This document shows positions 1 through 8,926 of a stretch of DNA of 30,142 nt, one piece after another. The notes beneath the pieces were generated by a model. That model had not been told where the DNA came from. It saw only the letters and a list, made by a program, of their open reading frames with translations, and did not search any database. The translations under genes were made by a program, and so were the position numbers. The DNA comes from Bacteroidales bacterium UBA1195 (GTDB taxonomy: Bacteria > Bacteroidota > Bacteroidia > Bacteroidales > WCHB1-69). Where the stretch lies: the NCBI GenBank assembly GCA_002309855.1, contig DBYD01000051.1:1-30142 (forward strand), in the 5' to 3' direction. Position 1 is the stretch's first letter. Each line of letters starts with the position of its first letter.

Positions 1-38
1 GCCATTTTTCAAACACGGAATGCCGCCCGTGGCGAAAA

Positions 39-55
39 AAATGCACGGTGCATTT
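39..55. repeat. Short inverted repeat (hairpin)
   Basis: AAATGCAC (39-46) and GTGCATTT (48-55) are perfectly complementary around a single base, so a realistic hairpin would open the inner pairs. It lies next to the larger palindrome at 58-87. It may be part of a terminator for a gene off the left edge, but there is no clear T-run. Confidence 0.35.
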
Positions 56-57
56 CC

Positions 58-87
58 TGTAGAGACGCAATTCATTGCGTCTCTACA
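58..87. repeat. Perfect palindrome, 14-bp arms
   Basis: The arm TGTAGAGACGCAAT (58-71) is exactly mirrored by 74-87 with only two bases between. It lies in non-coding DNA upstream of the first gene. The GTAGAGACGCA core is related to the arms of a second inverted repeat at 20043-20076, which suggests a dispersed palindromic element in this genome rather than a gene-specific terminator. There is no T-tract on either side. It could be a REP-like mobile palindrome. Confidence 0.75.
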
Positions 88-236
88 TTCCGATACCGTT
101 CCGATATTCCATCGGCGTCTTGCCGGTGTGTGTTGAAGAAGAAAAAAAAATCATATAAATTTGTCGGGACATAATAATATTCTCCTTTTTTTTGCGTTAT
201 AATCCAATTGAACGGTTCCATTAAAAGGATTTGTTT

Positions 237-1670
237 ATGAGGATTTTTTATAATATATTAAAAATTAGTATTTTAACATTTGTCCTGTCGGGTTGGACGC
301 TGCTGGCTGCGGCTCCAATCAAGACAGAGATTCATGGCGTGGCACGCTTCGCCGCCAACGACACGTTGCGGCTCTACACTTATGACGACCTGCTTTCGCG
401 GAATCTTGTTCTGACAGCCAAGGTTCCGACTGATGCGGAGGGGCGGTTCAGTGTAAGCCTGCCGCAAATCCGGCAGACCACGCTGCTCACATTCTGCTAT
501 CGGACCACATACGGCAGTTTCTATGTCATGCCGGGATGGAGCTATGATGTCGACCTCTATACCGACAGCGTGCTGATCGGACGTATTGATGCTGAGATGC
601 TTGGCAACTACATCCAGATAACATGCCTTAACTGTGACAGTAACGAGCTGAACTGGAAAATCAACTATTTCGACCAGTACTATACATATTTTATGTATTA
701 TAACGGCGCGGCAATCGTGCGTCATGCGCCCAAGGAGGTGTACGACAGCCTGATGGATGTTTTTACGGCCCGTTTCCCCGTGTCGGAGACCGCCATAGAC
801 TTCTACAGCGTATATGTCCGCTACAGGATTGCCCTGATCGAAAACATGTACTATGGCAAGGAGCGGCTGAAGGTGTATGCGAAATATCTGGAGACACCAT
901 ATGTCTTCTATGACAATCCCGCCTATATGGATTTCATTTCGCTCTTTTTCGAGAACTACCTCTATTCCGGGTCGCACCATATTACAAAGGGGATGCTGCG
1001 TCAGGACATAAACGAGTTGAACAACTATCACAAGCTGTTGGACGATTTGGGCAAGGATCCGCTACTGCGCAACGAAATCATCCGTGAACTGGTGCTGATG
1101 CGCGGACTCTCCGATTTGAAGGCCTATCCGGAAGAGTTCAAGCAGCAAAATCTGGAGTCGCTTCTGGTTGCGCTGTCCAAAAACACCAAATTCAAGGAGC
1201 ACAGGCAGATGGCGGATAACATGCGGAAATCGTTCCATTCTTTGGAAAAAGGCTGCCTTATGCCTTCATTCTGTCTGAAAGATGTCCACGGGGCGGATGT
1301 ACCCTCTTCGCGGTATGCGGGCAAATACCTCTATATCCAGTTTTTCACCACCTATTGCCAGGATTGCATCCGGGAGATGCCGGTTTTGAAGTATCTGCAT
1401 GACCTTTATGGGGACAAGGTTGAGTTTTTGAGTGTCATGCTCGATTATGAACCTATGAAGCTGTATCATTTCCTTCGGGATTATCCTGATTTCAACTGGC
1501 AGTTCGCCCATTTTGGAAACCAGTCCGCATTCCTGGACGACTACAAGCCTTATGTGCTGCCTTTGGGGCTGCTGGTCGACCCGCAGGGAAAGTTGGTGAC
1601 CTATCCGGCACCTCCGGCTTCGGAAGGATTGGTGGAGTTGTTTGTGCGTTTGTTTGGGGATAATCAATAG
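237..1670 (+). CDS. Secreted TlpA-like thioredoxin-fold protein
   Basis: This is a 477-aa exported protein with an N-terminal hydrophobic signal segment (about residues 4-25, ending LLAAA). Residues 30-110 form a beta-rich region like the DUF4369-type N-terminus of Bacteroidota thioredoxin-like lipoproteins. A long, probably helical middle (about 130-330) follows. The C-terminal thioredoxin fold (about 340-475) has an active site CQDC (C374 and C377) in the context FFTTYCQDC. The usual cis-proline position is filled by the LPLG segment near residue 442. The likely role is thiol-disulfide exchange in the periplasm, with unknown partner. ATG 237 is chosen because AAGGAT stands just upstream; the TTG six bases earlier is less likely. 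It ends two bases before the phosphatase gene, so the two are probably cotranscribed. Confidence 0.8.
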   Translation: MRIFYNILKISILTFVLSGWTLLAAAPIKTEIHGVARFAANDTLRLYTYDDLLSRNLVLTAKVPTDAEGRFSVSLPQIRQTTLLTFCYRTTYGSFYVMPGWSYDVDLYTDSVLIGRIDAEMLGNYIQITCLNCDSNELNWKINYFDQYYTYFMYYNGAAIVRHAPKEVYDSLMDVFTARFPVSETAIDFYSVYVRYRIALIENMYYGKERLKVYAKYLETPYVFYDNPAYMDFISLFFENYLYSGSHHITKGMLRQDINELNNYHKLLDDLGKDPLLRNEIIRELVLMRGLSDLKAYPEEFKQQNLESLLVALSKNTKFKEHRQMADNMRKSFHSLEKGCLMPSFCLKDVHGADVPSSRYAGKYLYIQFFTTYCQDCIREMPVLKYLHDLYGDKVEFLSVMLDYEPMKLYHFLRDYPDFNWQFAHFGNQSAFLDDYKPYVLPLGLLVDPQGKLVTYPAPPASEGLVELFVRLFGDNQ

Positions 1671-1672
1671 TT

Positions 1673-2320
1673 ATGAAAATCAGATTATTTATATTTGATT
1701 TGGATGGGACGTTGCTGGATTCCATTGATGACATTGCGCTCAGCATGAACCATGTGTTGGAGAAAAACGGCTTTCCGACACATCAAAGGGATGCCTACTA
1801 CTATTTTGTCGGGGACGGTGCGCGCCTGCTGATGGAGCGTGCGTTGCCGGAAAGTTCCCGGACAGCGGCGCAGGTGGATGCGCTGCTGCCTGAATTCATG
1901 GCCTATTACGACCTGCATAAGGCTGACCGCACAAAGCCGTTCGACGGGTTGTTGCCCACCATGGAAAAGTTGCAGGCTGCGGGGGCGCTTTTTGCTGTGG
2001 CCTCCAACAAGCCGCATGAGGTTATGCCGGAGCTGATGCGCCATTATTTTCCAAGCATCCGTTTTGCAGTGATTCTGGGGCACCGGAAAGGGCATCCCAT
2101 CAAGCCGGATCCGGAAATTGTGCACGACATCCTTGCTGAGACCGGAGCTGACCGGAGCGATGTGCTGTATGTGGGTGACACTGCGGTTGATGTGCGTACG
2201 GCCCATGCCGCCGGAGTAAGGATGGCCGGCGCTTTGTGGGGTTTCCGCACACGGCAGGAGCTGGTGGATGCAGGTGCTGATCTGCTGCTTGAAAAACCGG
2301 AATCTCTGCTAACCGTATAA
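1673..2320 (+). CDS. gph: HAD-family phosphatase, phosphoglycolate phosphatase-like
   Basis: This 215-aa protein shows the full set of haloacid-dehalogenase motifs. Motif I is DLDGT with nucleophile D9 and acid D11. Motif II is the ASNKP segment with S111. Motif III is K144 in the PIKPDP segment. Motif IV is GDTAVD (D169, D173). The cap domain lies between motifs I and II (about residues 17-85), as in the phosphoglycolate phosphatase/beta-phosphoglucomutase subgroup. The likely reaction is hydrolysis of a small phosphate ester such as 2-phosphoglycolate in the cytoplasm; exact substrate cannot be read from sequence. It follows the thioredoxin-like gene by two bases. Confidence 0.85.
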   Translation: MKIRLFIFDLDGTLLDSIDDIALSMNHVLEKNGFPTHQRDAYYYFVGDGARLLMERALPESSRTAAQVDALLPEFMAYYDLHKADRTKPFDGLLPTMEKLQAAGALFAVASNKPHEVMPELMRHYFPSIRFAVILGHRKGHPIKPDPEIVHDILAETGADRSDVLYVGDTAVDVRTAHAAGVRMAGALWGFRTRQELVDAGADLLLEKPESLLTV

Positions 2321-2359
2321 AAAAGGGAGGCAAAACGCAAAACTTGTTTAAAAAAATAC

Positions 2360-2367
2360 TATTTTTG
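2360..2367 (+). promoter_or_regulatory. Bacteroidota-type -7 element upstream of trigger factor gene
   Basis: TATTTTTG matches the TAnnTTTG -7 consensus of the primary sigma factor in Bacteroidota and lies 33 bases before the tig start codon. No good TTTG -33 element is seen at the usual spacing, so this is a motif match only. Confidence 0.45.
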
Positions 2368-2400
2368 CATTTTGAGAAAAAATAATTAAATGTATTGACA

Positions 2401-3873
2401 ATGAATATTGTAAGAGAAAACATCGGAATTTTGGACGAACATGTCACTGTAGAACTTGTACCTGAGGATTATCAGGAGGCGGTGGCGAAAACATTAAGGG
2501 ATTTGAAAAGAAGGGCCAGCATCCCCGGCTTCAGGGTGGGGCATGTTCCGATGGGGATGATTGAACGTCAATACAAAGCATCCGTCATGCTAGATGAAAT
2601 CTCCAAAAAGGTGAACGAGGAGATTGAAAAATACCTGCGCGAAAACAAAATTCGCATTTTGTTCGAGCCGTTGGCGGTGCCGGAAAAGACCAAGGCTGAT
2701 TTTGAGAAGATGGGCGAGTTCAGCTTCACCTTTGAAATCGGACTCCGTCCGGAGGTGAAGATTGACTACGCCAAGGCCAAGGATGTCCCTTATCTGAAGG
2801 TGACCGCCAGTGAGGCACAGATTGACGAGGAAGTGTCCAAGCTGCGCCGCAGGCTGGGCAAGTTCTCCTCGACCGAAGAGGTGGTTGACGGCGACATGGC
2901 ACTGGTCCAGGTTGTCACGGAAGAGGGTGCGGAGCCCATCTCCTCCAGTCTTCCGACCAGCTATTTCAAGGAATCCTGCCGTAATGAATTCATTGGAAAG
3001 AAGGTGCATGACACGATGGTCATCGATTTGAAGGAGATGTTCGAAACCGATTATGAGAGGAGCACGCTTCTCAAGCGCAAGCCGACCGAAATGGAGGATG
3101 CGCCCGAAAAGGTGACTGTCACCATAAATGCCATCCACCATGTGGATCCGGCGGAAATGGATGATGAGTTCTATTCACGCGCCTTCCCTGACGGGCAGGT
3201 GAAGGACGAGGCTGCGATGCGCAGCCGCCTGAAGGCGCAGATTGAACGCGGTTATGACTCGCAGGAGCGGATGCAGTACAGGGGCGCCGCCATGGATGCG
3301 CTGATGGCCGGCATGGAACTGACTCTTCCGGACAGTTTCGTGAAACGCTATATGATTGAGCGTAATCCGGAACTCTATACGGCGGAAAGCATGGAGGAAC
3401 GCTATCCTGATTTGCAGAAGTCCATCGTTTTCCAGCTGGTTGAAAACACGATTTCCGAGGATGGCAATCTGAACATTGGCAGGGAGGATATCCTTGATTA
3501 TCTGCGTAGATATTTCTCCTTCAATTATTTCGGACTTGACTATGCAATGCTTTCCGAAGAATACAGACAACAGGTGGAATCGTTGGCAGGCAACATGCTT
3601 AAGGAGGAGAAGACCATCAGCAATGTCTACGACAACATCCAGTTCGAGCGGATTGCCGACATCATTTTTGAAAAGTCCGGCGGCGTGACGAAATCTGTCT
3701 CATTGGACGAATTCCTTTCCGGCAGTGGCAGCACCCCTGCACCTGCCAAGCCCAAAAAGACAAGGAGCCGCAAGACGGAGGAGAAGGCAGAGGCCCCTGC
3801 TGAGGAGGTTAAGGAAACCAAGGCGAAAAAGCCGTCCGCACGGAAGACGGCTGCCAAGAAAGAACAGCAGTAA
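2401..3873 (+). CDS. tig: Trigger factor, ribosome-associated chaperone
   Basis: This 490-aa protein binds the ribosome near the tunnel exit and shelters nascent chains. The ribosome-docking signature GFRVGHVP is at residues 43-50, the same position as GFRxGKVP in E. coli. A PPIase-like middle domain (about 150-245) is divergent, as in other Bacteroidota trigger factors. The helical C-terminal chaperone domain spans about 250-435. Residues 441-490 are an unusual Lys/Ala/Pro/Glu-rich, probably disordered tail resembling histone H1-like tails. ATG 2401 is chosen; an in-frame TTG six bases upstream is less likely. The gene stands just before clpP and clpX, the common protein quality-control arrangement, but a hairpin (3884-3906) separates it from clpP. 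Confidence 0.95.
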   Translation: MNIVRENIGILDEHVTVELVPEDYQEAVAKTLRDLKRRASIPGFRVGHVPMGMIERQYKASVMLDEISKKVNEEIEKYLRENKIRILFEPLAVPEKTKADFEKMGEFSFTFEIGLRPEVKIDYAKAKDVPYLKVTASEAQIDEEVSKLRRRLGKFSSTEEVVDGDMALVQVVTEEGAEPISSSLPTSYFKESCRNEFIGKKVHDTMVIDLKEMFETDYERSTLLKRKPTEMEDAPEKVTVTINAIHHVDPAEMDDEFYSRAFPDGQVKDEAAMRSRLKAQIERGYDSQERMQYRGAAMDALMAGMELTLPDSFVKRYMIERNPELYTAESMEERYPDLQKSIVFQLVENTISEDGNLNIGREDILDYLRRYFSFNYFGLDYAMLSEEYRQQVESLAGNMLKEEKTISNVYDNIQFERIADIIFEKSGGVTKSVSLDEFLSGSGSTPAPAKPKKTRSRKTEEKAEAPAEEVKETKAKKPSARKTAAKKEQQ

Positions 3874-3883
3874 ACTTTTGACG

Positions 3884-3906
3884 CAGTCTGCCGGTAAGGC
3901 AGACTG
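3884..3906 (+). terminator. Intrinsic terminator-like hairpin between tig and clpP
   Basis: CAGTCTGCC (3884-3892) pairs perfectly with GGCAGACTG (3898-3906) around a 5-base loop, and TTGTTTATAT follows. The 9-bp GC-rich stem with a T-rich tail fits a rho-independent terminator. It starts 11 bases after the tig stop, so clpP probably has its own promoter or depends on read-through. Confidence 0.7.
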
Positions 3907-3948
3907 TTGTTTATATATTCGGTCTTAAAAATAATAAATGTATATCAG

Positions 3949-4626
3949 ATGAGAAACGAATTCAGAGAATATGCGGTGAAACATGCCGGTATCAGCAGTC
4001 TGAAACTGCACCGGTTCGAATCCCTCACTAACGAATACATAACCCCGAACATCATTGAGGAGCGTCAGCTGAACGCTGTAACCATGGATGTCTTCTCCCG
4101 TTTGATGATGGATAGGATCATCTTCCTTGGTGTGCCCATTTTTGATGACGCAGCCAACATCATCCAGGCGCAGATGCTTTTTCTGGAGTCGGTGGATCCT
4201 AAGAAGGACATCCAGATCTACATAAATTCGCCCGGAGGTTCGGTATACGCCGGACTTGGAATTTATGACACCATGCAGTACATCTCCGCCGATGTGGCCA
4301 CCGTCTGCACCGGTATGGCCGCCTCGATGGCCGCGGTACTTCTTTGCGCCGGAACGGAGAAGAAACGCTCGGCACTGCCGCATGCGCGGGTCATGATCCA
4401 CCAGCCGATGGGCGGCACCTCCGGACAGGCTTCGGACATTGAGATCGAAGCACGTGAAATCCAAAAGCTGAAGAAGGAGCTTTATGAAATAATCGCCCTG
4501 CATTCGCACCAGCCGTATGAAAAGGTGTGGGCCGATGCCGACCGTGACCACTGGCTGGTTGCCGACGAGGCGAAGGAATATGGGATGATTGACGAGATTC
4601 TGCGGCGTAATCCGGAGCAAAAGTAA
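3949..4626 (+). CDS. clpP: ATP-dependent Clp protease proteolytic subunit ClpP
   Basis: This 225-aa serine peptidase forms the double-ring proteolytic chamber that works with ClpX. The catalytic triad is visible: S126 in GMAASMA, H151 in VMIHQPMGG, and an Asp around residue 200 in the DRDHWL segment. The INSPGGS segment (residues 92-98) is the oxyanion/handle region. The length is slightly above that of E. coli ClpP because of an N-terminal extension of about 25 residues that probably includes a propeptide. ATG 3949 is preferred over a TTG in frame upstream, which would run into the terminator hairpin. The stop is five bases before clpX. Confidence 0.96.
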   Translation: MRNEFREYAVKHAGISSLKLHRFESLTNEYITPNIIEERQLNAVTMDVFSRLMMDRIIFLGVPIFDDAANIIQAQMLFLESVDPKKDIQIYINSPGGSVYAGLGIYDTMQYISADVATVCTGMAASMAAVLLCAGTEKKRSALPHARVMIHQPMGGTSGQASDIEIEAREIQKLKKELYEIIALHSHQPYEKVWADADRDHWLVADEAKEYGMIDEILRRNPEQK

Positions 4627-4631
4627 CCGTT

Positions 4632-5840
4632 ATGGCAAAAAGATACACGCCGAAAGGGGAGCTCTGCTCATTCTGCGGACGTCCCGCAGGGGAGAGGATT
4701 CTGATAAGGGGGCTCAACGCCAACATCTGCAACGAATGTGTGACGGAGGCGCAGCATATTGTTGACATACAGCGTGCCGGAGCTGCCCGTACCGCTTTCC
4801 GCATGGACCTGAAACCAAAGGAAATCAAGGCTTATTTAGACCAGTATGTAATCGGTCAGGAGGCTGCCAAGAAGGTGCTTTCCGTGGCCGTTTACAACCA
4901 TTACAAGCGTATACGCCATGCGGGGGAACATCCGGACAGCGAATCGGATGTCGAGATTGAGAAATCGAACCTGATTCTGGTCGGGGAGACCGGAACCGGC
5001 AAGACACTGCTTGCCCGTACCATAGCGCAGCTGCTTGACGTGCCGTTCTGCATTGCCGATGCGACGGTCTTTACACAGGCCGGTTATGTGGGTGAGGATG
5101 TTGAGAGCATCCTGAGCCGTCTGTTGCAGGCAGCCGATTACAATGTGGACAAGGCGGAGAAGGGCATTGTCTTCATAGACGAGATTGACAAGATAGCCCG
5201 CAAGGGGGACAACCCCTCCATCACACGGGACGTTTCAGGCGAAGGGGTGCAGCAGGCCCTGCTGAAGCTGCTTGAGGGCAGCATCGTCAACGTGCCTCCC
5301 GCAGGCGGGCGCAAGCACCCTGAGCAGCAGTTTATCCAGGTGAACACCAAGAACATCCTCTTTATTGCCGGCGGAGCCTTCGACGGAATTGACAAGAAAA
5401 TTGCCGCAAGGCTGAACACCTCGTCAATCGGGTTCAAGAACGAGAACCATGAGCGTCGCGAGGGGCAGCTGCTGCGCTATGTGGATTCCACCGACATCAA
5501 GGCTTTCGGGCTTATTCCGGAAATATGCGGACGTTTCCCTGTAATAACTTATCTCGACTCTCTGGACAGGGATGCGCTGAAGCGTATCCTGCTGGAACCG
5601 AAAAACGCCCTTATCCGCCAATATGCCAAGCTTTTGGAAATGGACAAGGTCAGGCTGGAGTTTGAGGATGAGGCAATCGACTATGTGGTGGACAAGGCGG
5701 TGGAGCTGAAGATGGGTGCCAGGGGTCTGAGGAACATAGTGGAACGTATCATGACAGATGCCATGTTTGAGATCCCTTCCGATTCCAAACGCAAACTGAC
5801 CATCAGCCGGAAATACGCTGAGGAGAAATATAACCAGTAA
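4632..5840 (+). CDS. clpX: ATP-dependent Clp protease ATP-binding subunit ClpX
   Basis: This 402-aa AAA+ unfoldase recognises tagged substrates and threads them into ClpP. The N-terminal zinc-binding domain has Cys pairs at C12/C15 and C33/C36. Walker A is GETGTGKT (118-125). The pore loop GYVG is at 151-154. Walker B is IVFIDE (179-184). The RKH loop is at 227-229. The IGF loop that docks on ClpP is at 266-268, and the sensor-2 GAR is at 362-364. All functional loops are intact. It lies directly downstream of clpP and 11 bases upstream of the relA/spoT homolog, so clpP-clpX-rsh are likely one transcript. Confidence 0.97.
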   Translation: MAKRYTPKGELCSFCGRPAGERILIRGLNANICNECVTEAQHIVDIQRAGAARTAFRMDLKPKEIKAYLDQYVIGQEAAKKVLSVAVYNHYKRIRHAGEHPDSESDVEIEKSNLILVGETGTGKTLLARTIAQLLDVPFCIADATVFTQAGYVGEDVESILSRLLQAADYNVDKAEKGIVFIDEIDKIARKGDNPSITRDVSGEGVQQALLKLLEGSIVNVPPAGGRKHPEQQFIQVNTKNILFIAGGAFDGIDKKIAARLNTSSIGFKNENHERREGQLLRYVDSTDIKAFGLIPEICGRFPVITYLDSLDRDALKRILLEPKNALIRQYAKLLEMDKVRLEFEDEAIDYVVDKAVELKMGARGLRNIVERIMTDAMFEIPSDSKRKLTISRKYAEEKYNQ

Positions 5841-5851
5841 CACTTTGACCC

Positions 5852-8131
5852 ATGCAGACAGGCTATACGAGAGAGGAATTGTCGAAAATCCTGCCTTTAT
5901 ACAGGGATATTCAGATCAAATTGCGCGGCCGCTCCACGCTTGAGGAGAGGAAAATGGTGCGCAAGGCCTTTTCGTTAGCCATGTATGCCCATAGCGGTGT
6001 AAAGCGGAAGGGTGGTGACCCGTATATTGTCCATCCTTTGGAAGTGGCGCTTATTGTGCTCAACCAGATGAATCTGGATGCTGTTTCCGTGATATGCGCA
6101 ATTCTGCATGATGTGGTTGAGGATACCGAATACACTTTGCAGGATATAGAGGGCATGTTCGGGGAGCAGGTGGCGCGGATTATTGATGGCCTTACCAAGA
6201 TTGAGGATGTCTCCGATACTGTCACCTCCACCCAGACGGAAAATTTCCGGAAAATCCTGCTCACCTTGAGTACCGACCCGCGTGTGATTCTCATCAAACT
6301 GGCCGACCGGCTGCATAACATGCGCACGCTGGATGCCATGCCGGTTGAAAAGCAGCAGAAAATCTCTTCTGAGACCATGTACCTTTATGCGCCTTTGGCG
6401 CACAGGCTCGGCTTTTACGGCATCAAAGGGGAGATGGAGGATCTTTGCATGCAGTATCAGGATCCTGGCAGTTATGCCTTCATTGAACAGAAACTGAAGG
6501 ATACGGAGCAGCAGCGTCAGCAGTTCATCCGCGATTTCATCCGCCCCATACGGCAGCACATGGATGAAAAGAACATCAAAGGGGACATAATCTACAGGGT
6601 CAAGTCGATTTATTCCATCTGGAAGAAGATGAGCAAGAAGCAGATACCTTTTGAAGAGGTGTATGATCTTTTTGCCATCAGGATTATTGTGGATGTGAAC
6701 CCCGAATTTGCGAAATCGGAGTGCTGGACAGTATATTCGTTGGTGACGGACATATACCGCCCAAATACGGAGCGGCTTCGTGACTGGATTTCCATTCCGA
6801 AGGCGAACGGATACCAGGCATTGCACATCACGGTGATGAGTAATCCTACCGACCATAATCCGACAGGCCGTTGGGTGGAGGTGCAGATCCGTTCCCGCCA
6901 GATGGATGCCATTGCTGAAAACGGCATAGCCGCCCACTGGATGTATAAGGAGGGGACTTCCGAGACGGATGCCACACAGGAGGGTATTGAGGAGTGGCTT
7001 AAGCAGGTGCGTTTCGTTCTGCAGAACCAGCAGGAGGCACCTTCGAACGAACTGCTCTCCAATGTCCGGCTGAACCTTTTTTCCAAAGAGATTTACGTGT
7101 ATACCCCCAAGGGGGAGTTCCATACCATGCCGGCCGGTTCGACGGTGCTGGATTTTGCATATGAAATACAGGAGGATTTCGGCAACCATTGCATAGGGGC
7201 AAAAGTGAACAACAAACTGGTGCCGGTGGCATATACGCTCAACAGCGGCGACCAGGTGGAGATTATTACCTCAACCAAGCAGATGGTGCATCCGGAGTGG
7301 CAGAAGATTGCCAAGACTGCACTGGCTCAGATCAAGATATCTGAGGCATTGGCCACACAGAACGATGCCAAGCTCGCGGAGGGGAAGAGGATGCTCCAGT
7401 CCTACTTTGAGAAGGCCGAGGTGGAGTTCGACCGGATTACGGTGCGTCGGCTGAAGGATTTTCTTGGAATTGACGAGCGGGTGGACCTATATGCGGAGGT
7501 GTACGACGGACGTGTGACCGAAGCCAAGGTGCGGCGCTGCTTTTCGCGTTGGAGCTACATCTATAAATTATACCACACGGTTGGTGTCAAGGTGCGTTTT
7601 TTCCTGAAAAGGGTCCGATACATATTTTCCATGGATGCCTTTATCAAGGTGAGGATGAAGCGGCAGCCAGATGCCATGCTGTTGGACAACGACATGGAGA
7701 GCCTTCATCAGACGGTGGCCAAATGCTGCAACCCGATTGCGGGCGATTCGGTCATAGGTATCAGGAAGTCGGATCATGAGATTGAGGTTCACCGGACCAA
7801 TTGTCCGGAAGCGCGCCAGATGATGGCCCGGATGGGTAAGAACATTGTCAAGGCAAAGTGGCGGAAAGATGCGGCGAACATCGATTTTCTGACAGGTATC
7901 CGCATCACCGGATTTGATAAGAAGGGGCTTGTAAGCGAAGTGCTTGCCATAGTGTATCAGGATTTCAAGATGAACTGCCGTTCAATCAACTTTGAGACGA
8001 CCGATGGGGTGTTTGAGGGGCGGATCATGCTCTATGTGCAGAATTTGGATGTGCTGCATGAGCTGCTGGAGCGGCTTAAGTCTGTCGAAGGCATCCAGAG
8101 TGTGAACCGAATAGATTCCTACCGCTCATGA
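5852..8131 (+). CDS. rsh: Bifunctional-type (p)ppGpp synthetase/hydrolase (RelA/SpoT family)
   Basis: This 759-aa protein makes and degrades the stringent-response alarmone (p)ppGpp. The N-terminal HD hydrolase domain keeps H61, the HDVVED motif (86-91) and the LADRLHNMRT motif (150-159), so hydrolase activity is expected. The synthetase domain (about 240-370) contains the IPKANGYQ substrate motif. The segment before it reads RLRD, closer to RxKD of bifunctional enzymes than to ExDD of synthetase-only RelA. A TGS domain (about 410-475) and a C-terminal ACT domain (about 685-755) follow. The start overlaps no other gene; the stop overlaps the start of the DUF4292 gene by four bases (ATGA). Confidence 0.93.
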   Translation: MQTGYTREELSKILPLYRDIQIKLRGRSTLEERKMVRKAFSLAMYAHSGVKRKGGDPYIVHPLEVALIVLNQMNLDAVSVICAILHDVVEDTEYTLQDIEGMFGEQVARIIDGLTKIEDVSDTVTSTQTENFRKILLTLSTDPRVILIKLADRLHNMRTLDAMPVEKQQKISSETMYLYAPLAHRLGFYGIKGEMEDLCMQYQDPGSYAFIEQKLKDTEQQRQQFIRDFIRPIRQHMDEKNIKGDIIYRVKSIYSIWKKMSKKQIPFEEVYDLFAIRIIVDVNPEFAKSECWTVYSLVTDIYRPNTERLRDWISIPKANGYQALHITVMSNPTDHNPTGRWVEVQIRSRQMDAIAENGIAAHWMYKEGTSETDATQEGIEEWLKQVRFVLQNQQEAPSNELLSNVRLNLFSKEIYVYTPKGEFHTMPAGSTVLDFAYEIQEDFGNHCIGAKVNNKLVPVAYTLNSGDQVEIITSTKQMVHPEWQKIAKTALAQIKISEALATQNDAKLAEGKRMLQSYFEKAEVEFDRITVRRLKDFLGIDERVDLYAEVYDGRVTEAKVRRCFSRWSYIYKLYHTVGVKVRFFLKRVRYIFSMDAFIKVRMKRQPDAMLLDNDMESLHQTVAKCCNPIAGDSVIGIRKSDHEIEVHRTNCPEARQMMARMGKNIVKAKWRKDAANIDFLTGIRITGFDKKGLVSEVLAIVYQDFKMNCRSINFETTDGVFEGRIMLYVQNLDVLHELLERLKSVEGIQSVNRIDSYRS

Positions 8132-8847
8132 AAAAGCTGCTTGTCCGGTTGGTGGCCTGTCTGCTGCTGTTCTCCTCCTGCACCAATTCCCGTCGGGAAA
8201 AGGGCGGGCAGACGCAGCCTGTTGTGGATACGGTACAGGTGCAGGCAGATACGTTGCCTGTGCCGCCGCCTGCACCGCAAGCCTATGTTCCGCCTTTGCG
8301 GCAGTGGCTTTCCGTGCGTGCTTCCGGCCGCATGGAGATTCCCGGTGCCGGAGGGCTGGAGCTGAACCTTTTTGCTGTTGTGGCCAAGGACAGTGCCGTC
8401 TATCTGCATGTCAGCAAATTCGGTATCGAGCTGGGACGTGCGCTCTGCCGTCCTGAAAAGGTGGTGGTGCTGGTTCATCCGGAGTCAGGCTATTGGGAGG
8501 GCAGTTATGCGCTCCTCCGCAAGAAGACCGGCCTTCCGGTGGATTTTGAAATGGTGCAGGATCTGTTGCTGCTGACCCCGCATAACGCTCAAGTGGACAT
8601 TGATTCAAGCGGCTATCTTCGTAAGGCGCAGTGGGCTTCGTTGAATGGTGGCGGTGCTGTGGCGGCAAAATACAGTGATTATGGTAACATAGGCGGAGAG
8701 GGTGTGAAGGTTATGTATCCGAAAACCATCAGTGTCTCGCTGCCGTCGTTGGGTTCCGCCCGACTGACGGTAAAATCGGCCAAACCGGATGTGCCAGGCC
8801 CCGCCTCCCTGAAGATTCCGGAGAAATACAAGCCGCTCCAATGGTGA
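8128..8847 (+). CDS. DUF4292-type lipoprotein
   Basis: This 239-aa predicted outer-membrane lipoprotein has the lipobox LFSSC with acylated C18. A Pro/Val/Gln-rich linker (about 20-55) follows. The rest (about 57-235) is a beta-rich LolA/LolB-like half-barrel region typical of the DUF4292 family of Bacteroidota, which probably handles lipid or lipoprotein cargo. The real role is unknown. Translational coupling with the (p)ppGpp synthetase gene is suggested by the ATGA overlap. Confidence 0.75.
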   Translation: MKKLLVRLVACLLLFSSCTNSRREKGGQTQPVVDTVQVQADTLPVPPPAPQAYVPPLRQWLSVRASGRMEIPGAGGLELNLFAVVAKDSAVYLHVSKFGIELGRALCRPEKVVVLVHPESGYWEGSYALLRKKTGLPVDFEMVQDLLLLTPHNAQVDIDSSGYLRKAQWASLNGGGAVAAKYSDYGNIGGEGVKVMYPKTISVSLPSLGSARLTVKSAKPDVPGPASLKIPEKYKPLQW

Positions 8848-8926
8848 GATCCCTTCGGAAAAAACTTTCTTCTGCACACACGATTTCCGGCAATTGTCCG
8901 TTATTTTTAATTAACAGAAAAACATC

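Noticed and set aside
83..139. Minus-strand sequence resembling the end of an AraC-type regulator (HTGKTPMEYRN before a stop)
   Set aside because: Only about 15 residues match and the upstream sequence is a poly-T run, so it is at most a tiny remnant. The stop lies inside the palindrome.
5975..7189. 404-aa open frame on the minus strand
   Set aside because: It lies entirely opposite the (p)ppGpp synthetase/hydrolase gene, whose domains are unmistakable; its translation has no recognisable features.
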